This document shows, piece after piece, positions 1-8,366 of a stretch of 64,000 nucleotides of DNA. The position numbers and the translations under genes are program-made. The notes under the pieces are model-generated. The model did not search any database, had not been told where the DNA came from, and was given only the letters and a program-made list of their open reading frames with translations. Position 1 is the first letter of the stretch. Each line of letters opens with the position of its first letter. Source of the DNA: Methylobacterium bullatum (lineage in GTDB: Bacteria > Pseudomonadota > Alphaproteobacteria > Rhizobiales > Beijerinckiaceae); assembly GCF_014845095.1 (NCBI RefSeq), contig NZ_NKUG01000036.1, forward strand, positions 40,219-104,218, read 5' to 3'.

Positions 1-480
1 CACCGGCACGTCGCGCCAGCCGAGGAAGGGAAGCCCTTCGTCTTGGAGGGCCTTCTCGACGATCTCCTCGACGATGCGGCGGCCTTCCTCGTCCTTCGGC
101 ATGAAGAACTGCCCGACGCCGTAATGGCCGGGCTCGGGCAACGCGATGCCGAGGCTCTCGCACTCCTCCTTCAGGAGGAAATGAGGGATGTGGGTGAGGA
201 TGCCGCAACCGTCGCCCATCTTCGGATCGGCGCCGACGGCGCCGCGATGGTCGATGTTCTCGAGGATGAGCAGGCCCTGCGCCACGATGGCGTGGGTGCG
301 CCGGTCATGCATGTCCGCCACGAAGCCGACGCCGCAGGCATCGCCTTCGCGGGCGGGATCGTAGAGGCCCTGCTTGGGCGGGAGAGCGTGATCGCGGACG
401 ACGAGCGGCGCGACGCCGTCCCGCGTGGCGGGGATCGGGTTCTGGACGACCCCGGCAACCTCAGATGCGGCCATGTTCAT
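1..480 (-). CDS. gltB: Glutamate synthase (NADPH) large subunit, N-terminal part
   Basis: Partial gene running off the left window edge; 160 codons of the N-terminus are present. It encodes the glutamine amidotransferase (class II, Ntn) end of GltB, which releases ammonia from glutamine for glutamate formation from 2-oxoglutarate. About 48 residues precede the motif ACGVGF; in this family that cysteine (about residue 49) becomes the N-terminal catalytic nucleophile after propeptide removal. ENIDHRGAVGADPKMGDG follows, as expected for GltB. The start is the first of two ATGs two codons apart (MNMAAS). Family assignment is clear; the rest of the enzyme lies outside the window. Confidence 0.93.
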   Translation of the reverse strand, partial: MNMAASEVAGVVQNPIPATRDGVAPLVVRDHALPPKQGLYDPAREGDACGVGFVADMHDRRTHAIVAQGLLILENIDHRGAVGADPKMGDGCGILTHIPHFLLKEECESLGIALPEPGHYGVGQFFMPKDEEGRRIVEEIVEKALQDEGLPFLGWRDVPV

Positions 481-1124
481 AACCCCTCAGCCTCGTTCGT
501 CCGTGCCCGCATGCGAGCATGTTTCATGCCCAAATGCCATCCGGCACTCAGGCTCCGTCCTCGACGCGGTCGGATTCGGGCAGGGTCTTCGGTGAGGAAG
601 CGCCCGCTCTCCGCGGGCTCAGCGCCGGCTTGAATTCAAGCCGTGCGGGCCCGGATCGCCGCGATGGCGACCGGCTTGGAATCTCGTTTTTTCGTGAGAT
701 TCGACACCCGCTCCAGACCTTCCACGTTCCTCGAAGGCACTTCGTCCCCGGCGATCGCTCGCCGTGGGGACGCCCCGCCAAAAATGGGACAGCCGTACTG
801 TCCTAATTATGGAAGGTGACAGATTTTAAACGGTCCAGCAAGAGGCTCGCGCGCCCGATGGACAGGTTTGATGCGCCATGCGACGCCGCGACCGGCCGAG
901 GCGCAAGGCAGCCTATGAACAGCACTCGCCCCCTCGCCGAATGGCGGCGGATCGAGGCCGCCCGCGACTTGCCGCGCTTCACCCGTATTCCCGCCCCATT
1001 CGGGCATTCTACAGGGCTTGCCAAGCACAAGCGGCATGCGGGGTGATGGACCGCACGGAGACCTCCTTAGACCTGCGCCAACAGTGGGCTACGGAACGAC
1101 GACACTTCATCGAGACGAGGCACC
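481..1124. other. Intergenic region between gltB and the next gene
   Basis: About 640 bases lie between the divergent gltB start and the next plus-strand gene. No open frame here has convincing coding character. The middle part (about 780-835) is AT-richer than its surroundings and holds the inverted repeat described separately, so it probably contains promoter elements for one or both flanking genes. Nothing else was recognised. Confidence 0.5.
787..803. promoter_or_regulatory. Inverted repeat, possible operator
   Basis: A perfect 6-bp inverted repeat, GGACAG-5 nt-CTGTCC, lies in an AT-rich pocket. It is followed 13 bases later by another GACAG half. The spacing and symmetry suit a dimeric regulator site. 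No particular regulator can be named, and the distance to either gene start (over 300 bases) weakens the case. Confidence 0.25.
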
Positions 1125-2042
1125 ATGGAATCGAGCCGCAGGGCGCCTGTGCGCTCCCATACGATCAGCCTGACCATGCTGGCGGGGTTCATCACCCTGT
1201 CGGCTCTCGGGACGGGCGCGGCCCAGGCACAGTACGGCTACGAGCCCGATCCGTTCCTTCCCCCCCGTGCCGTGGTCTGGCGCCTCAACGACCGGGGCTT
1301 CACCGAAGTGACGCGGCCGCGATTCGACGGCCGGGCCTATATCGTCGAAGCGACCGGCCCCTATGGAGACAGAGTCCGTTTGTTCGTGGACGCACGGGAC
1401 GGCGCCGTTCTCGACCGCCAGCGGCTCGGTGTCCCGATGCAGCCGGCACCGGTTCCGGTCGCCCGTCCGGCGGCGCCCGGCTATGGCTGGACCGAAGCGG
1501 ACGAGCAGCCCCGTCGACCGATGCGCGAAGCGGAACGACTGGTTCCTCCCGGCAGGATCCCGAGCCAGGATGGCATCGGCCGGCAGCCACGTTACGACGT
1601 GGCGGCGCGCCCCGAGTCCACCAGCCGCGCCGAACCCTCCGACCGCAATCCGCTGGGCCTGAACCCGGATGCCCGGTCCGGCGACGTCAGACGCCCGGCG
1701 GAAGCAGCACCTGCCCGCAAAATCACCAGATTGGCCCCGCCGGCGAAACCGGCCGCGCCCCGGCTCGCGCCGGAAGCCCCCTCGCCGTCCCCCGCGGACG
1801 CAGCGTCCGACGCTCGGGCCAGCACGCCGCCGGTCGCCGCCATCGAGCAGCCGAAGGCCGAGCCAACGACGCCGGCAGCGAATCAGCCCCGCCGCGACAC
1901 GGCGCAGGCTCCGTCATCCGCCAAGTCTCAGACCTGGAGCGACCCGCCGTCTGACAGGAAGGCCGTTCGGGTCATCGGCGGCGCGACGGTGGTGCCGGGA
2001 TCGACCGACAAGGATCAGCAAGGCGACCGTCCGGCCGAATAG
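1125..2042 (+). CDS. Secreted Pro-rich protein with PepSY-like N-terminal domain, unknown function
   Basis: 305 residues. An N-terminal signal peptide (residues about 15-35, ending GTGAAQA before QYGYEPD) predicts export. Residues about 45-100 (VVWRLNDRGF ... GDRVRLFVDARDGAVLDRQ) look like the small PepSY-type fold found in many Rhizobiales periplasmic proteins. The rest (about 105-305) is rich in Pro, Ala and Arg, low in complexity and probably disordered. A strong bidirectional terminator follows the stop, and the neighbour beyond it (fdsD) converges. The PepSY assignment rests on pattern resemblance only; the function is unknown. Confidence 0.7.
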   Translation: MESSRRAPVRSHTISLTMLAGFITLSALGTGAAQAQYGYEPDPFLPPRAVVWRLNDRGFTEVTRPRFDGRAYIVEATGPYGDRVRLFVDARDGAVLDRQRLGVPMQPAPVPVARPAAPGYGWTEADEQPRRPMREAERLVPPGRIPSQDGIGRQPRYDVAARPESTSRAEPSDRNPLGLNPDARSGDVRRPAEAAPARKITRLAPPAKPAAPRLAPEAPSPSPADAASDARASTPPVAAIEQPKAEPTTPAANQPRRDTAQAPSSAKSQTWSDPPSDRKAVRVIGGATVVPGSTDKDQQGDRPAE

Positions 2043-2074
2043 CCGGCACCTCGATTTCCACCATGCCGACAAAA

Positions 2075-2101
2075 GGCGTCGAGCCATGAGGGCTCGGCGC
2101 C
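2075..2101. terminator. Bidirectional rho-independent terminator
   Basis: An 11-bp stem (GGCGTCGAGCC / GGCTCGGCGCC, one G-U pair) with a 5-base loop is preceded by AAAA and followed by TTTTT. It can therefore work on both strands. It sits between the convergent PepSY-like gene and the fds operon and most likely ends both transcripts. Confidence 0.85.
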
Positions 2102-2127
2102 TTTTTCTTCGAAACGCCTCCGGCCGT

Positions 2128-2421
2128 TCAGCCGGCGTCGCTGGCGCCGGCACCCTGGAGGTGCGGATCGTTGGTGGCCGCCCGAACGGGGCTGTCGTTC
2201 TGGTCCGGGGAGGTCGTGATCGCCTTCAACGCCAGCGGATCGAGGCCGCTTCCCTCCGTGGGGCCATGCGCTTCGAGGGCGCGGCGCATCTTCGGCGTCC
2301 AGAACGCGACGATGTGCTTGTGAATGCCGGCGACCGCCTCGTCATCGGGGTAAGATCGGAAGAAGCCCGCGATCTGGTTCGCCATGCGGACGAGCTTGTC
2401 GTTGGTGGTCAGGGCGCTCAT
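2128..2421 (-). CDS. fdsD: NAD-dependent formate dehydrogenase delta subunit
   Basis: 97 residues, last gene of the formate dehydrogenase operon. The N-terminal half (NDKLVRMANQIAGFF ... HIVAFWTPKMR) carries the hallmarks of the short FdsD family: the LVRMANQIA block, a proline-containing SYPDDEA segment and the FW-P-MR motif. FdsD is needed for or associated with the soluble Mo/W formate dehydrogenase complex; its exact job is not settled in the literature. The C-terminal 35 residues are variable and probably disordered. It begins 42 bases downstream of fdhD and is followed by a bidirectional terminator. Confidence 0.92.
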   Translation of the reverse strand: MSALTTNDKLVRMANQIAGFFRSYPDDEAVAGIHKHIVAFWTPKMRRALEAHGPTEGSGLDPLALKAITTSPDQNDSPVRAATNDPHLQGAGASDAG

Positions 2422-2463
2422 GGGACTGGCTCTGGTCGACGGGTGAAGGGGGGCCGCGCGCCT

Positions 2464-3321
2464 CTAGCGCTCGGCTGCAAGGAGAAGGCGTTCGCGGCCG
2501 GTGAAGACCGTGAGGGTGTCAGACCGGGCGATGGCGCAGAGCGTCATGTCGTGCAGGCGCGCCCGGTCGATGGCCAGCGATGTCGGGGCCGAGATCGCCA
2601 CGAGGATCGCGGCGCCGAAGGTCGCGGCCTTTTCGACCATTTCGAACGAGCAGCGGCTGGTGATGACGACGAACCCCTCGCGTGGGTCGGTCCGCTCCCG
2701 CATCAGCGCGCCGATCAGCTTGTCGAGGCCGTTATGGCGGCCGACATCCTCGCGCAGGGCAAGAAGGTTGCCGTCCCGATCCGCCCAGGCCGCGGCATGG
2801 ACGGCGCGGGTCGTGTGGTTGAGAAGCTGCGCGTCGCCCATTCCAAGCAGGGCGCGCTGGATCGATTCGATCCCGACCGCCTGCACCGCATGAGCACGCG
2901 GCTCCGCCTTGGGCAGGGCCGCGAGATCGTCGATCCCGCAGACGCCGCAACCGGTGCGCCCGGAGATGGCGCGTTTCCGGGCAAGGTGCTCGCGCAACCG
3001 CCCCGGTGCGAGATCGACCACGAGGCGCAATCCCCCGTCTCCGTCCTCGACCCGGACCGACCTGATCTCGTCGACGGACTCGACGATTCCCTCGGTGAGG
3101 CTGAACCCGTAGGCGAAATCCACCAGGTCGGACGGGGTCGTCATCATGACCGCGTAGGGCACGCTGCCATAGACGAGGTTGACGGGCATCTCGACGGCAA
3201 GATCGCGATGCCCTTCGCGGGCCGTGGGGTCGTCGTAGGCCACGACCAGGGTCGGGACACGCCGGCTCGTCGGAGCCGGCGCGTCGCTCTCGTTCAGATC
3301 GTTCCGTTCACTCGGCAGCAT
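2464..3321 (-). CDS. fdhD: Formate dehydrogenase accessory sulfurtransferase FdhD
   Basis: 285 residues. FdhD delivers sulfur from a cysteine desulfurase to the bis-MGD cofactor, which is required for formate dehydrogenase activity. The conserved loop with two cysteines (GCGVCGIDDL, about residues 139-148) is present, as are the upstream NLVYGSVPYAVMM-like segment and the downstream REDVGRHNGLDKLIG motif typical of FdhD. The start overlaps the end of fdsA by 14 bases, so translation is probably coupled. The position between fdsA and fdsD is the usual one in fdsGBACD operons, where this gene is also called fdsC. Confidence 0.96.
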   Translation of the reverse strand: MLPSERNDLNESDAPAPTSRRVPTLVVAYDDPTAREGHRDLAVEMPVNLVYGSVPYAVMMTTPSDLVDFAYGFSLTEGIVESVDEIRSVRVEDGDGGLRLVVDLAPGRLREHLARKRAISGRTGCGVCGIDDLAALPKAEPRAHAVQAVGIESIQRALLGMGDAQLLNHTTRAVHAAAWADRDGNLLALREDVGRHNGLDKLIGALMRERTDPREGFVVITSRCSFEMVEKAATFGAAILVAISAPTSLAIDRARLHDMTLCAIARSDTLTVFTGRERLLLAAER

Positions 3322-6169
3322 TCAATTGCGTCGCGATTCTCGTGAGCGAGAAGTCCTCCTCGAAGAACTTCGCCTGCCAATCCGACGGCCGGTTGGTCCG
3401 TCGCACCTGCACCGCCGTCACCTTATACTCGGGGCAGTTGGTGGCCCAGTCCGAGAAGTCGGTGGTGATGACGTTGGCGCCGGTCTTGGCGTGGTGGAAC
3501 GTGGTGTAGACCACGCCCGGCTGCATGCGCTCGGAGACGATCGCCTTGAGGGCGATGTCGCCGGAACGGCTCTCCAAGGCCACCAGATCGCCGTGGACGA
3601 TGCCGCGCACCTCCGCGTCGAACGGGTGGATCTCCAGCACGTCCTCCTCGTGCCAGCGCGAGTTCTCCGTGCGGCGGGTCTGCGCGCCGACATTGTACTG
3701 CGACAGGATGCGGCCGGTGGTGAGGATGAGCGGGAAGCGCGGGCCGGTGCGCTCCTCGGTGGCCACGTATTCCGTGATCATGAACTTCCCGAGGCCGCGC
3801 ACGAAGCGGTCCACGTGCATCATCGGCGTGCCGTTGGGGGCGGCGTCGTTGCACGGCCACTGGATCGAGCCGAGCTCGTCGATCTTGGCGAAGCTCACGC
3901 CCTTGAAGCTCGGGGTGAGCGAGGCGATCTCGTCCATGATCTCGCTGGGATGCGAATAGTTCATCGGGTAGCCCAGCGCGTTGGAGAGCAGAATCGTGCC
4001 CTCCCAATCGCCGTAGCCGGCCAGCGGCGGCATCACCTTGCGCACGCGGCTGATACGCCGCTCGGCATTGGTGAAGGTGCCGTCCTTCTCGAGGAACGAC
4101 GCGCCCGGCAGGAAGACGTGGGCGTATTTCGCCGTCTCGTTCAGGAAGATGTCCTGGACGACGATGCATTCCATCGCCATCAGGCCGGCGGTGACGTGGT
4201 GCGTGTCGGGGTCGGACTGGGCGATGTCCTCGCCCTGGATGTACATGCCCTTGAAGGCACCATCGACGGCTTCGTCGAGCATGTTGGTGATGCGCAGGCC
4301 CGGATCCTTGTCGAGCTGGACGCCCCACAGGGATTCGAAGGTCTCGCGGGTGGCATCGTCCGACACGTGGCGGTAGCCCGGCAGCTCGTGCGGGAACGAG
4401 CCCATGTCACAGGAGCCCTGGACGTTGTTCTGGCCGCGCAGCGGATTCACACCGGCGCCCAGCATGCCGATATTGCCGGTGGCCATGGCGATGTTGGCCA
4501 TGCCCATGACCATGGTCGAGCCCTGGCTGTGCTCGGTGACGCCCAGACCGTAATAGATGCCCGCGGCCCCGCCGGTGGCGTAGAGGCGGGCGGCACCCCG
4601 GATGTCCTCGGGGTTCACGCCGATCTTGTCGGCCTGGGCCTCGGGCGAGTGACGCTCCTCGGCGATGAAACGCGCCCAGGATTCGAAGTCGCCGAGATCG
4701 CAGCGCTCGCGGACATAGGCCTCGTCGATGAGCCCTTCCGTGACGATGACGTGCGCCATCGCGTTGATGAAGGCGACGTTGGAGCCGGGCTTCAGCGGCA
4801 GGTGATAATCGGCCTCGATATGGGGCGACTTCACGAGGTCGATCCTGCGCGGATCGGCGACGATGAGCTTGGCCCCCTCACGCAGGCGCTTCTTCATGCG
4901 CGAGCCGAAGACCGGGTGACCGTCCGTCGGGTTGGCGCCGATGACGAGGATCACGTCGGAATGCGCCACCGAGGCGAAATCCTGCGTGCCGGCCGAGGTG
5001 CCGAGCGTCGACATCAGGCCGTAGCCCGTGGGCGAATGGCAGACGCGGGCGCAGGTATCGACGTTGTTGTTGCCGAAGGCGGCGCGCACGAGCTTCTGGA
5101 CGAGGTAGGCTTCCTCGTTGGTGCAGCGCGACGAGGTGATGCCGCCCACCGAATCCTTGCCGTACTTGGCCTGGATGCGCTTGAACTCCGACGCGGCACG
5201 GTCGATCGCGACCTCCCACGACACTTCCTGCCAGGGGTCCGTGATCTTGTCGCGGATCATCGGCTTGGTGATGCGGTCCTTGTGGGTGGCGTAGCCGTAG
5301 GCAAAGCGGCCCTTGACGCAGGAATGGCCCTCGTTGGCCTTGCCGTCCTTGTAGGGGACCATGCGGACGATGCGGGTGCCCTGCATCTCGGCCTTGAACG
5401 AGCAGCCGACGCCACAATAGGCGCAGGTGGTGACCTCGGAATGGTCCGGCTGGCCATGCTCGATGATCGACTTCTCCTGCAGCGTCGCCGTCGGACAGGC
5501 CTGGACGCAGGCGCCGCAGGACACGCATTCGGAGTTGAAGAAGTCGGTGGGGCCGGCAGCCACGCGGCTGTCGAAGCCACGGCCCGAAATCGTCAGCGCG
5601 AAGGTGCCCTGGGTCTCTTCACAAGCGCGGACGCAGCGATTGCAGACGATGCACTTCGACGGATCGTAGGTGAAATACGGGTTGGACGTGTCCTTGGCCA
5701 GGTACTGGTCCGAGGTCGGCTTGACGTGGTTGGCGCCGTCATAGCCGTAGCGCACGTCGCGCAGGCCGACCGCGCCGGCCATGTCCTGCAACTCGCAATC
5801 GCCGTTAGCGGCACAGGTCAGGCAGTCGAGGGGGTGATCGGAGATGTAGAGCTCCATCACGCCCTTGCGGAGCTTGGCGAGCTTGTCCGTCTGGGTCGAG
5901 ACCACCATGCCGTTCTCGGCCGGGGTGGTGCAGGAGGCGGGCGTGCCGCGCCGCCCCTCGATCTCCACGAGGCAGAGGCGGCAGGAGCCGAAGGCTTCCA
6001 GCGAATCGGTGGCGCAGAGCTTGGGGATCTGCGTGCCGGCATGCATCGCCGCCGCCATCACCGAGGTACCGGCGGGAACGGTCACGCTCATGCCGTCGAT
6101 GGTGAGGGTGACGGTCTGCTCGTTCACCCGGATCGGGGTGCCGTAATCGATCTCTTTGATGAGGGCCAT
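3308..6169 (-). CDS. fdsA: NAD-dependent formate dehydrogenase alpha (catalytic) subunit
   Basis: 953 residues; cytoplasmic molybdopterin oxidoreductase that oxidises formate to CO2. An N-terminal 2Fe-2S ferredoxin-like domain (Cys about 52-80) comes first, then a His-Cys3 4Fe-4S site (DHPLDCLTCAANGDC). Two 4Fe-4S clusters follow (CIVCNRCVRAC; CVSCGACVQAC), and then a 4Fe-4S-bearing bis-MGD domain (CAYCGVGC). The catalytic residue is an ordinary cysteine in CARVCHSP (about residue 380, TGC codon), not selenocysteine, followed by the usual His. This architecture matches the alpha subunit of soluble FDH2-type enzymes of methylotrophs. Whether Mo or W is the metal cannot be read from the sequence. 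It lies 13 bases after fdsB. Confidence 0.97.
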   Translation of the reverse strand: MALIKEIDYGTPIRVNEQTVTLTIDGMSVTVPAGTSVMAAAMHAGTQIPKLCATDSLEAFGSCRLCLVEIEGRRGTPASCTTPAENGMVVSTQTDKLAKLRKGVMELYISDHPLDCLTCAANGDCELQDMAGAVGLRDVRYGYDGANHVKPTSDQYLAKDTSNPYFTYDPSKCIVCNRCVRACEETQGTFALTISGRGFDSRVAAGPTDFFNSECVSCGACVQACPTATLQEKSIIEHGQPDHSEVTTCAYCGVGCSFKAEMQGTRIVRMVPYKDGKANEGHSCVKGRFAYGYATHKDRITKPMIRDKITDPWQEVSWEVAIDRAASEFKRIQAKYGKDSVGGITSSRCTNEEAYLVQKLVRAAFGNNNVDTCARVCHSPTGYGLMSTLGTSAGTQDFASVAHSDVILVIGANPTDGHPVFGSRMKKRLREGAKLIVADPRRIDLVKSPHIEADYHLPLKPGSNVAFINAMAHVIVTEGLIDEAYVRERCDLGDFESWARFIAEERHSPEAQADKIGVNPEDIRGAARLYATGGAAGIYYGLGVTEHSQGSTMVMGMANIAMATGNIGMLGAGVNPLRGQNNVQGSCDMGSFPHELPGYRHVSDDATRETFESLWGVQLDKDPGLRITNMLDEAVDGAFKGMYIQGEDIAQSDPDTHHVTAGLMAMECIVVQDIFLNETAKYAHVFLPGASFLEKDGTFTNAERRISRVRKVMPPLAGYGDWEGTILLSNALGYPMNYSHPSEIMDEIASLTPSFKGVSFAKIDELGSIQWPCNDAAPNGTPMMHVDRFVRGLGKFMITEYVATEERTGPRFPLILTTGRILSQYNVGAQTRRTENSRWHEEDVLEIHPFDAEVRGIVHGDLVALESRSGDIALKAIVSERMQPGVVYTTFHHAKTGANVITTDFSDWATNCPEYKVTAVQVRRTNRPSDWQAKFFEEDFSLTRIATQLNAAE

Positions 6170-6182
6170 GGGTCGCGCCTCC

Positions 6183-7742
6183 TTATTCAGCGGCCACGGA
6201 CATCGGTCCGCGCTGCTGGAAATCCTCGGGGAAATGGGTGATCGCGCTCATGACGGGCATCGGTGTGAGGCCTCCCATGGCGCAGAGCGACCCATCGGTC
6301 ATGACGTCGCAAAGGTCGGCCACGACGGCGAGATTCTCGGTGGGACGGATGCCGGCGATGACCTTGTCCATGGTCTCGACGCCGCGCGTCGCGCCGATGC
6401 GGCAGGGGGTGCACTTGCCGCAGGATTCCACCGCGCAGAACTCGAAGGCGAAGCGAGCCTGCTTGGCCATGTCCACGGTGTCGTCGAACACGACGATGCC
6501 GCCATGGCCGACGAGGCCCTTCTTGGCCGCCATCGCCTCGTAATCGAGAGGCGTGTCGAGGAGATGGTCGGGGAAGTAGGCCCCGAGGGGGCCACCGACC
6601 TGCACGGCGCGGACCGGACGGCCGCTCTGCGTGCCGCCGCCGAAATCCTCGATGATCTCGCGCAGGGTGATGCCGAAGGCAAACTCGATGAGGCCGCCAT
6701 GCTTGATGTTGCCGGCGAGTTGGATCGCCAGCGTGCCGAGCGAACGACCCATGCCGTAATCGGCATAGGCCTTGGCGCCGTGCTCCAGGATGTAGGGCAC
6801 GGCCGTGAAGGTCATGACGTTGTTGACGAGGGTCGGCTGACCGAGGAAGCCCTTAAGTGCCGGGATCGGCGGCTTGGCGCGGACGATGCCGCGACGGCCT
6901 TCCAGGCTTTCCAGCAGCGAGGTCTCCTCGCCGCAGATATAGGCGCCGGCGCCCAAGCGCACTTCGAGATGGAAGGCCTTGCCCGAGCCCGCCACGTTCT
7001 CGCCGAGATAGCCGGCGGCCCGGGCATTGACGATCGCTTCCTTGAGCGTCGCGAAGGCCTGGGGATATTCGGACCGCAGATAGATGTAGCCGCGCGTGGC
7101 ACCCGTCGCGATGCCCGCGATGGTCATGCCCTCGATGAGGTTGAAGGGGTCACCCTCCATCATCATCCGGTCTGCGAAGGTGCCGGAATCGCCCTCGTCG
7201 GCATTGCAGACGACGTATTTCTGCTCGGACTGGGCGAGCATAACCGTGTTCCACTTGATGCCGGCGGGGAAGCCGGCGCCACCGCGTCCGCGCAGACCGG
7301 AATCGCGCACCTGCGCCACGATGCCGGCGGCATCGAGCTTCAGCGCGGCATCCAGCCCGTTATAGCCGCTATGCGCCCGGTAATCCTCCACCGAGACGGG
7401 ATCGATCACACCGCAGCGATGGAAGGTCAGGCGCTGCTGACGGGCGAGATAGGTCATCTCCTCGGGCTTGCCGAGGCGAAGGGCATGCTCGCCGCCGTTC
7501 ACCAGACCGGCATCGAGAAGGCCGTCGACATCGCCGGGAGTGACGGGACCGTAGGCGATGCGGCCCTCCGGGGTCGCGACCTCGACCATGGGCTCGAGCC
7601 ACAGCATCCCGCGCGAGCCCGTGCGGACGATGGTGACGTCGAGGCCGCGGCGCTCGGCGCCGGCGAAGATCGCGCGGGCGACACGGTTGGCGCCGAGACC
7701 GAGGGCGACGGCGTCGCGCGGGACATAGATGGTGATGCTCAC
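6183..7742 (-). CDS. fdsB: NAD-dependent formate dehydrogenase beta subunit (FMN, NAD-binding)
   Basis: 519 residues, homologous to NuoF. It transfers electrons from the FdsA Fe-S chain through FMN to NAD+. An N-terminal thioredoxin-like domain (about 1-110) precedes the NuoF core. The core has RGRGGAGFPAGIKW (FMN site), GAGAYICGEETSLLESLEG (NAD/FMN site) and the 4Fe-4S motif ESCGKCTPCR near the C-terminus. It overlaps fdsG by 4 bases (ATGA) and is followed closely by fdsA, so all three catalytic subunits are translationally linked. Confidence 0.97.
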   Translation of the reverse strand: MSITIYVPRDAVALGLGANRVARAIFAGAERRGLDVTIVRTGSRGMLWLEPMVEVATPEGRIAYGPVTPGDVDGLLDAGLVNGGEHALRLGKPEEMTYLARQQRLTFHRCGVIDPVSVEDYRAHSGYNGLDAALKLDAAGIVAQVRDSGLRGRGGAGFPAGIKWNTVMLAQSEQKYVVCNADEGDSGTFADRMMMEGDPFNLIEGMTIAGIATGATRGYIYLRSEYPQAFATLKEAIVNARAAGYLGENVAGSGKAFHLEVRLGAGAYICGEETSLLESLEGRRGIVRAKPPIPALKGFLGQPTLVNNVMTFTAVPYILEHGAKAYADYGMGRSLGTLAIQLAGNIKHGGLIEFAFGITLREIIEDFGGGTQSGRPVRAVQVGGPLGAYFPDHLLDTPLDYEAMAAKKGLVGHGGIVVFDDTVDMAKQARFAFEFCAVESCGKCTPCRIGATRGVETMDKVIAGIRPTENLAVVADLCDVMTDGSLCAMGGLTPMPVMSAITHFPEDFQQRGPMSVAAE

Positions 7743-8212
7743 GACTTCATCTCCGTGAGGGCCGATTCCAGGGAATCTGCGGTGAGGCGCGCGAGCGGCT
7801 CATCGTCGACCAGGGCGCCCGGACCGTTGGCGCAGAGGCCGAGACAATAGACGGGCTCCACGGTGATCTGACCGTCAGGCGTCGTCCCGTGCCAATCGAT
7901 CCCGAGGCGGGCGAGAATGTCGGCATGCAACGCGTCCGAGCCCATGGCCTGGCAGGCCTCGGCCCGGCACAGCTTCACCTGATGCTTGCCCGAGGGAGCG
8001 CGACGGAAGTCGTGGTAGAACGTGATGCAGCCGTGAACCTCGGCCCGGGACAGGTTCAGCGCATCCGCGATCAGCGGTACCGCGCCCTCGTCCACGTAAC
8101 CGAAGGTCTCCTGCAAGGCGTGGAGGATGGGGAGCGTGGCGCCTTCGAGATGCGTATGGTCGGCGATGATGCCGGCCGCACGCTGCGCGCTCCAGGGCTC
8201 GTGCTGCAGCAT
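7739..8212 (-). CDS. fdsG: NAD-dependent formate dehydrogenase gamma subunit (2Fe-2S)
   Basis: 157 residues, NuoE-like 2Fe-2S thioredoxin-fold subunit and first structural gene of the operon. The four cluster cysteines are seen in LCRAEACQAMG and VYCLGLCANGPGAL. The N-terminal helical part (FGYVDEGAVPLIADALNLSRAEVHG) is typical of the family. The stop overlaps the fdsB start (ATGA). A 154-base gap separates it from the LysR gene upstream and probably holds the operon promoter. Confidence 0.96.
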   Translation of the reverse strand: MLQHEPWSAQRAAGIIADHTHLEGATLPILHALQETFGYVDEGAVPLIADALNLSRAEVHGCITFYHDFRRAPSGKHQVKLCRAEACQAMGSDALHADILARLGIDWHGTTPDGQITVEPVYCLGLCANGPGALVDDEPLARLTADSLESALTEMKS

Positions 8213-8366
8213 TGTTCCTACCTAGTGAACTTGTTGTCGTTCCAAGGTGGTATATCTCCGAACGTGAATCAATCGCGCGGTTCGGTCGGTCGACAATGCT
8301 TTTTTGTTATAATTCTATTGTGCGCTGCGAAAGGGCAGTGTGACGAGTGAGTTGCGGGGCAGCCCG
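8213..8366 (-). promoter_or_regulatory. Presumed promoter/LysR-binding region of the fds operon
   Basis: The gap between the LysR gene and fdsG contains a conspicuously AT-rich tract (about 8300-8322; ATA-4 nt-TAT symmetry inside it) in otherwise GC-rich DNA. LysR regulators commonly bind AT-rich, loosely palindromic sites upstream of the operon they control. Position and composition make this the best candidate control region, but no exact -35/-10 pair or T-N11-A site is assigned. Confidence 0.35.

Noticed and set aside
5010..5035. Possible selenocysteine site in formate dehydrogenase
   Set aside because: The active-site position is encoded by an ordinary TGC cysteine codon and the frame is uninterrupted.
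3326..6241. Very long open frame (971 codons) on the plus strand opposite fdsA
   Set aside because: It is the antisense shadow of a high-GC gene. Its translation is rich in Val, Gly, Asp and His with no domain, and fdsA on the other strand is unmistakable.
6156..7850. Long plus-strand frame opposite fdsB
   Set aside because: Same composition-driven antisense shadow; no motif, and fdsB is clear.
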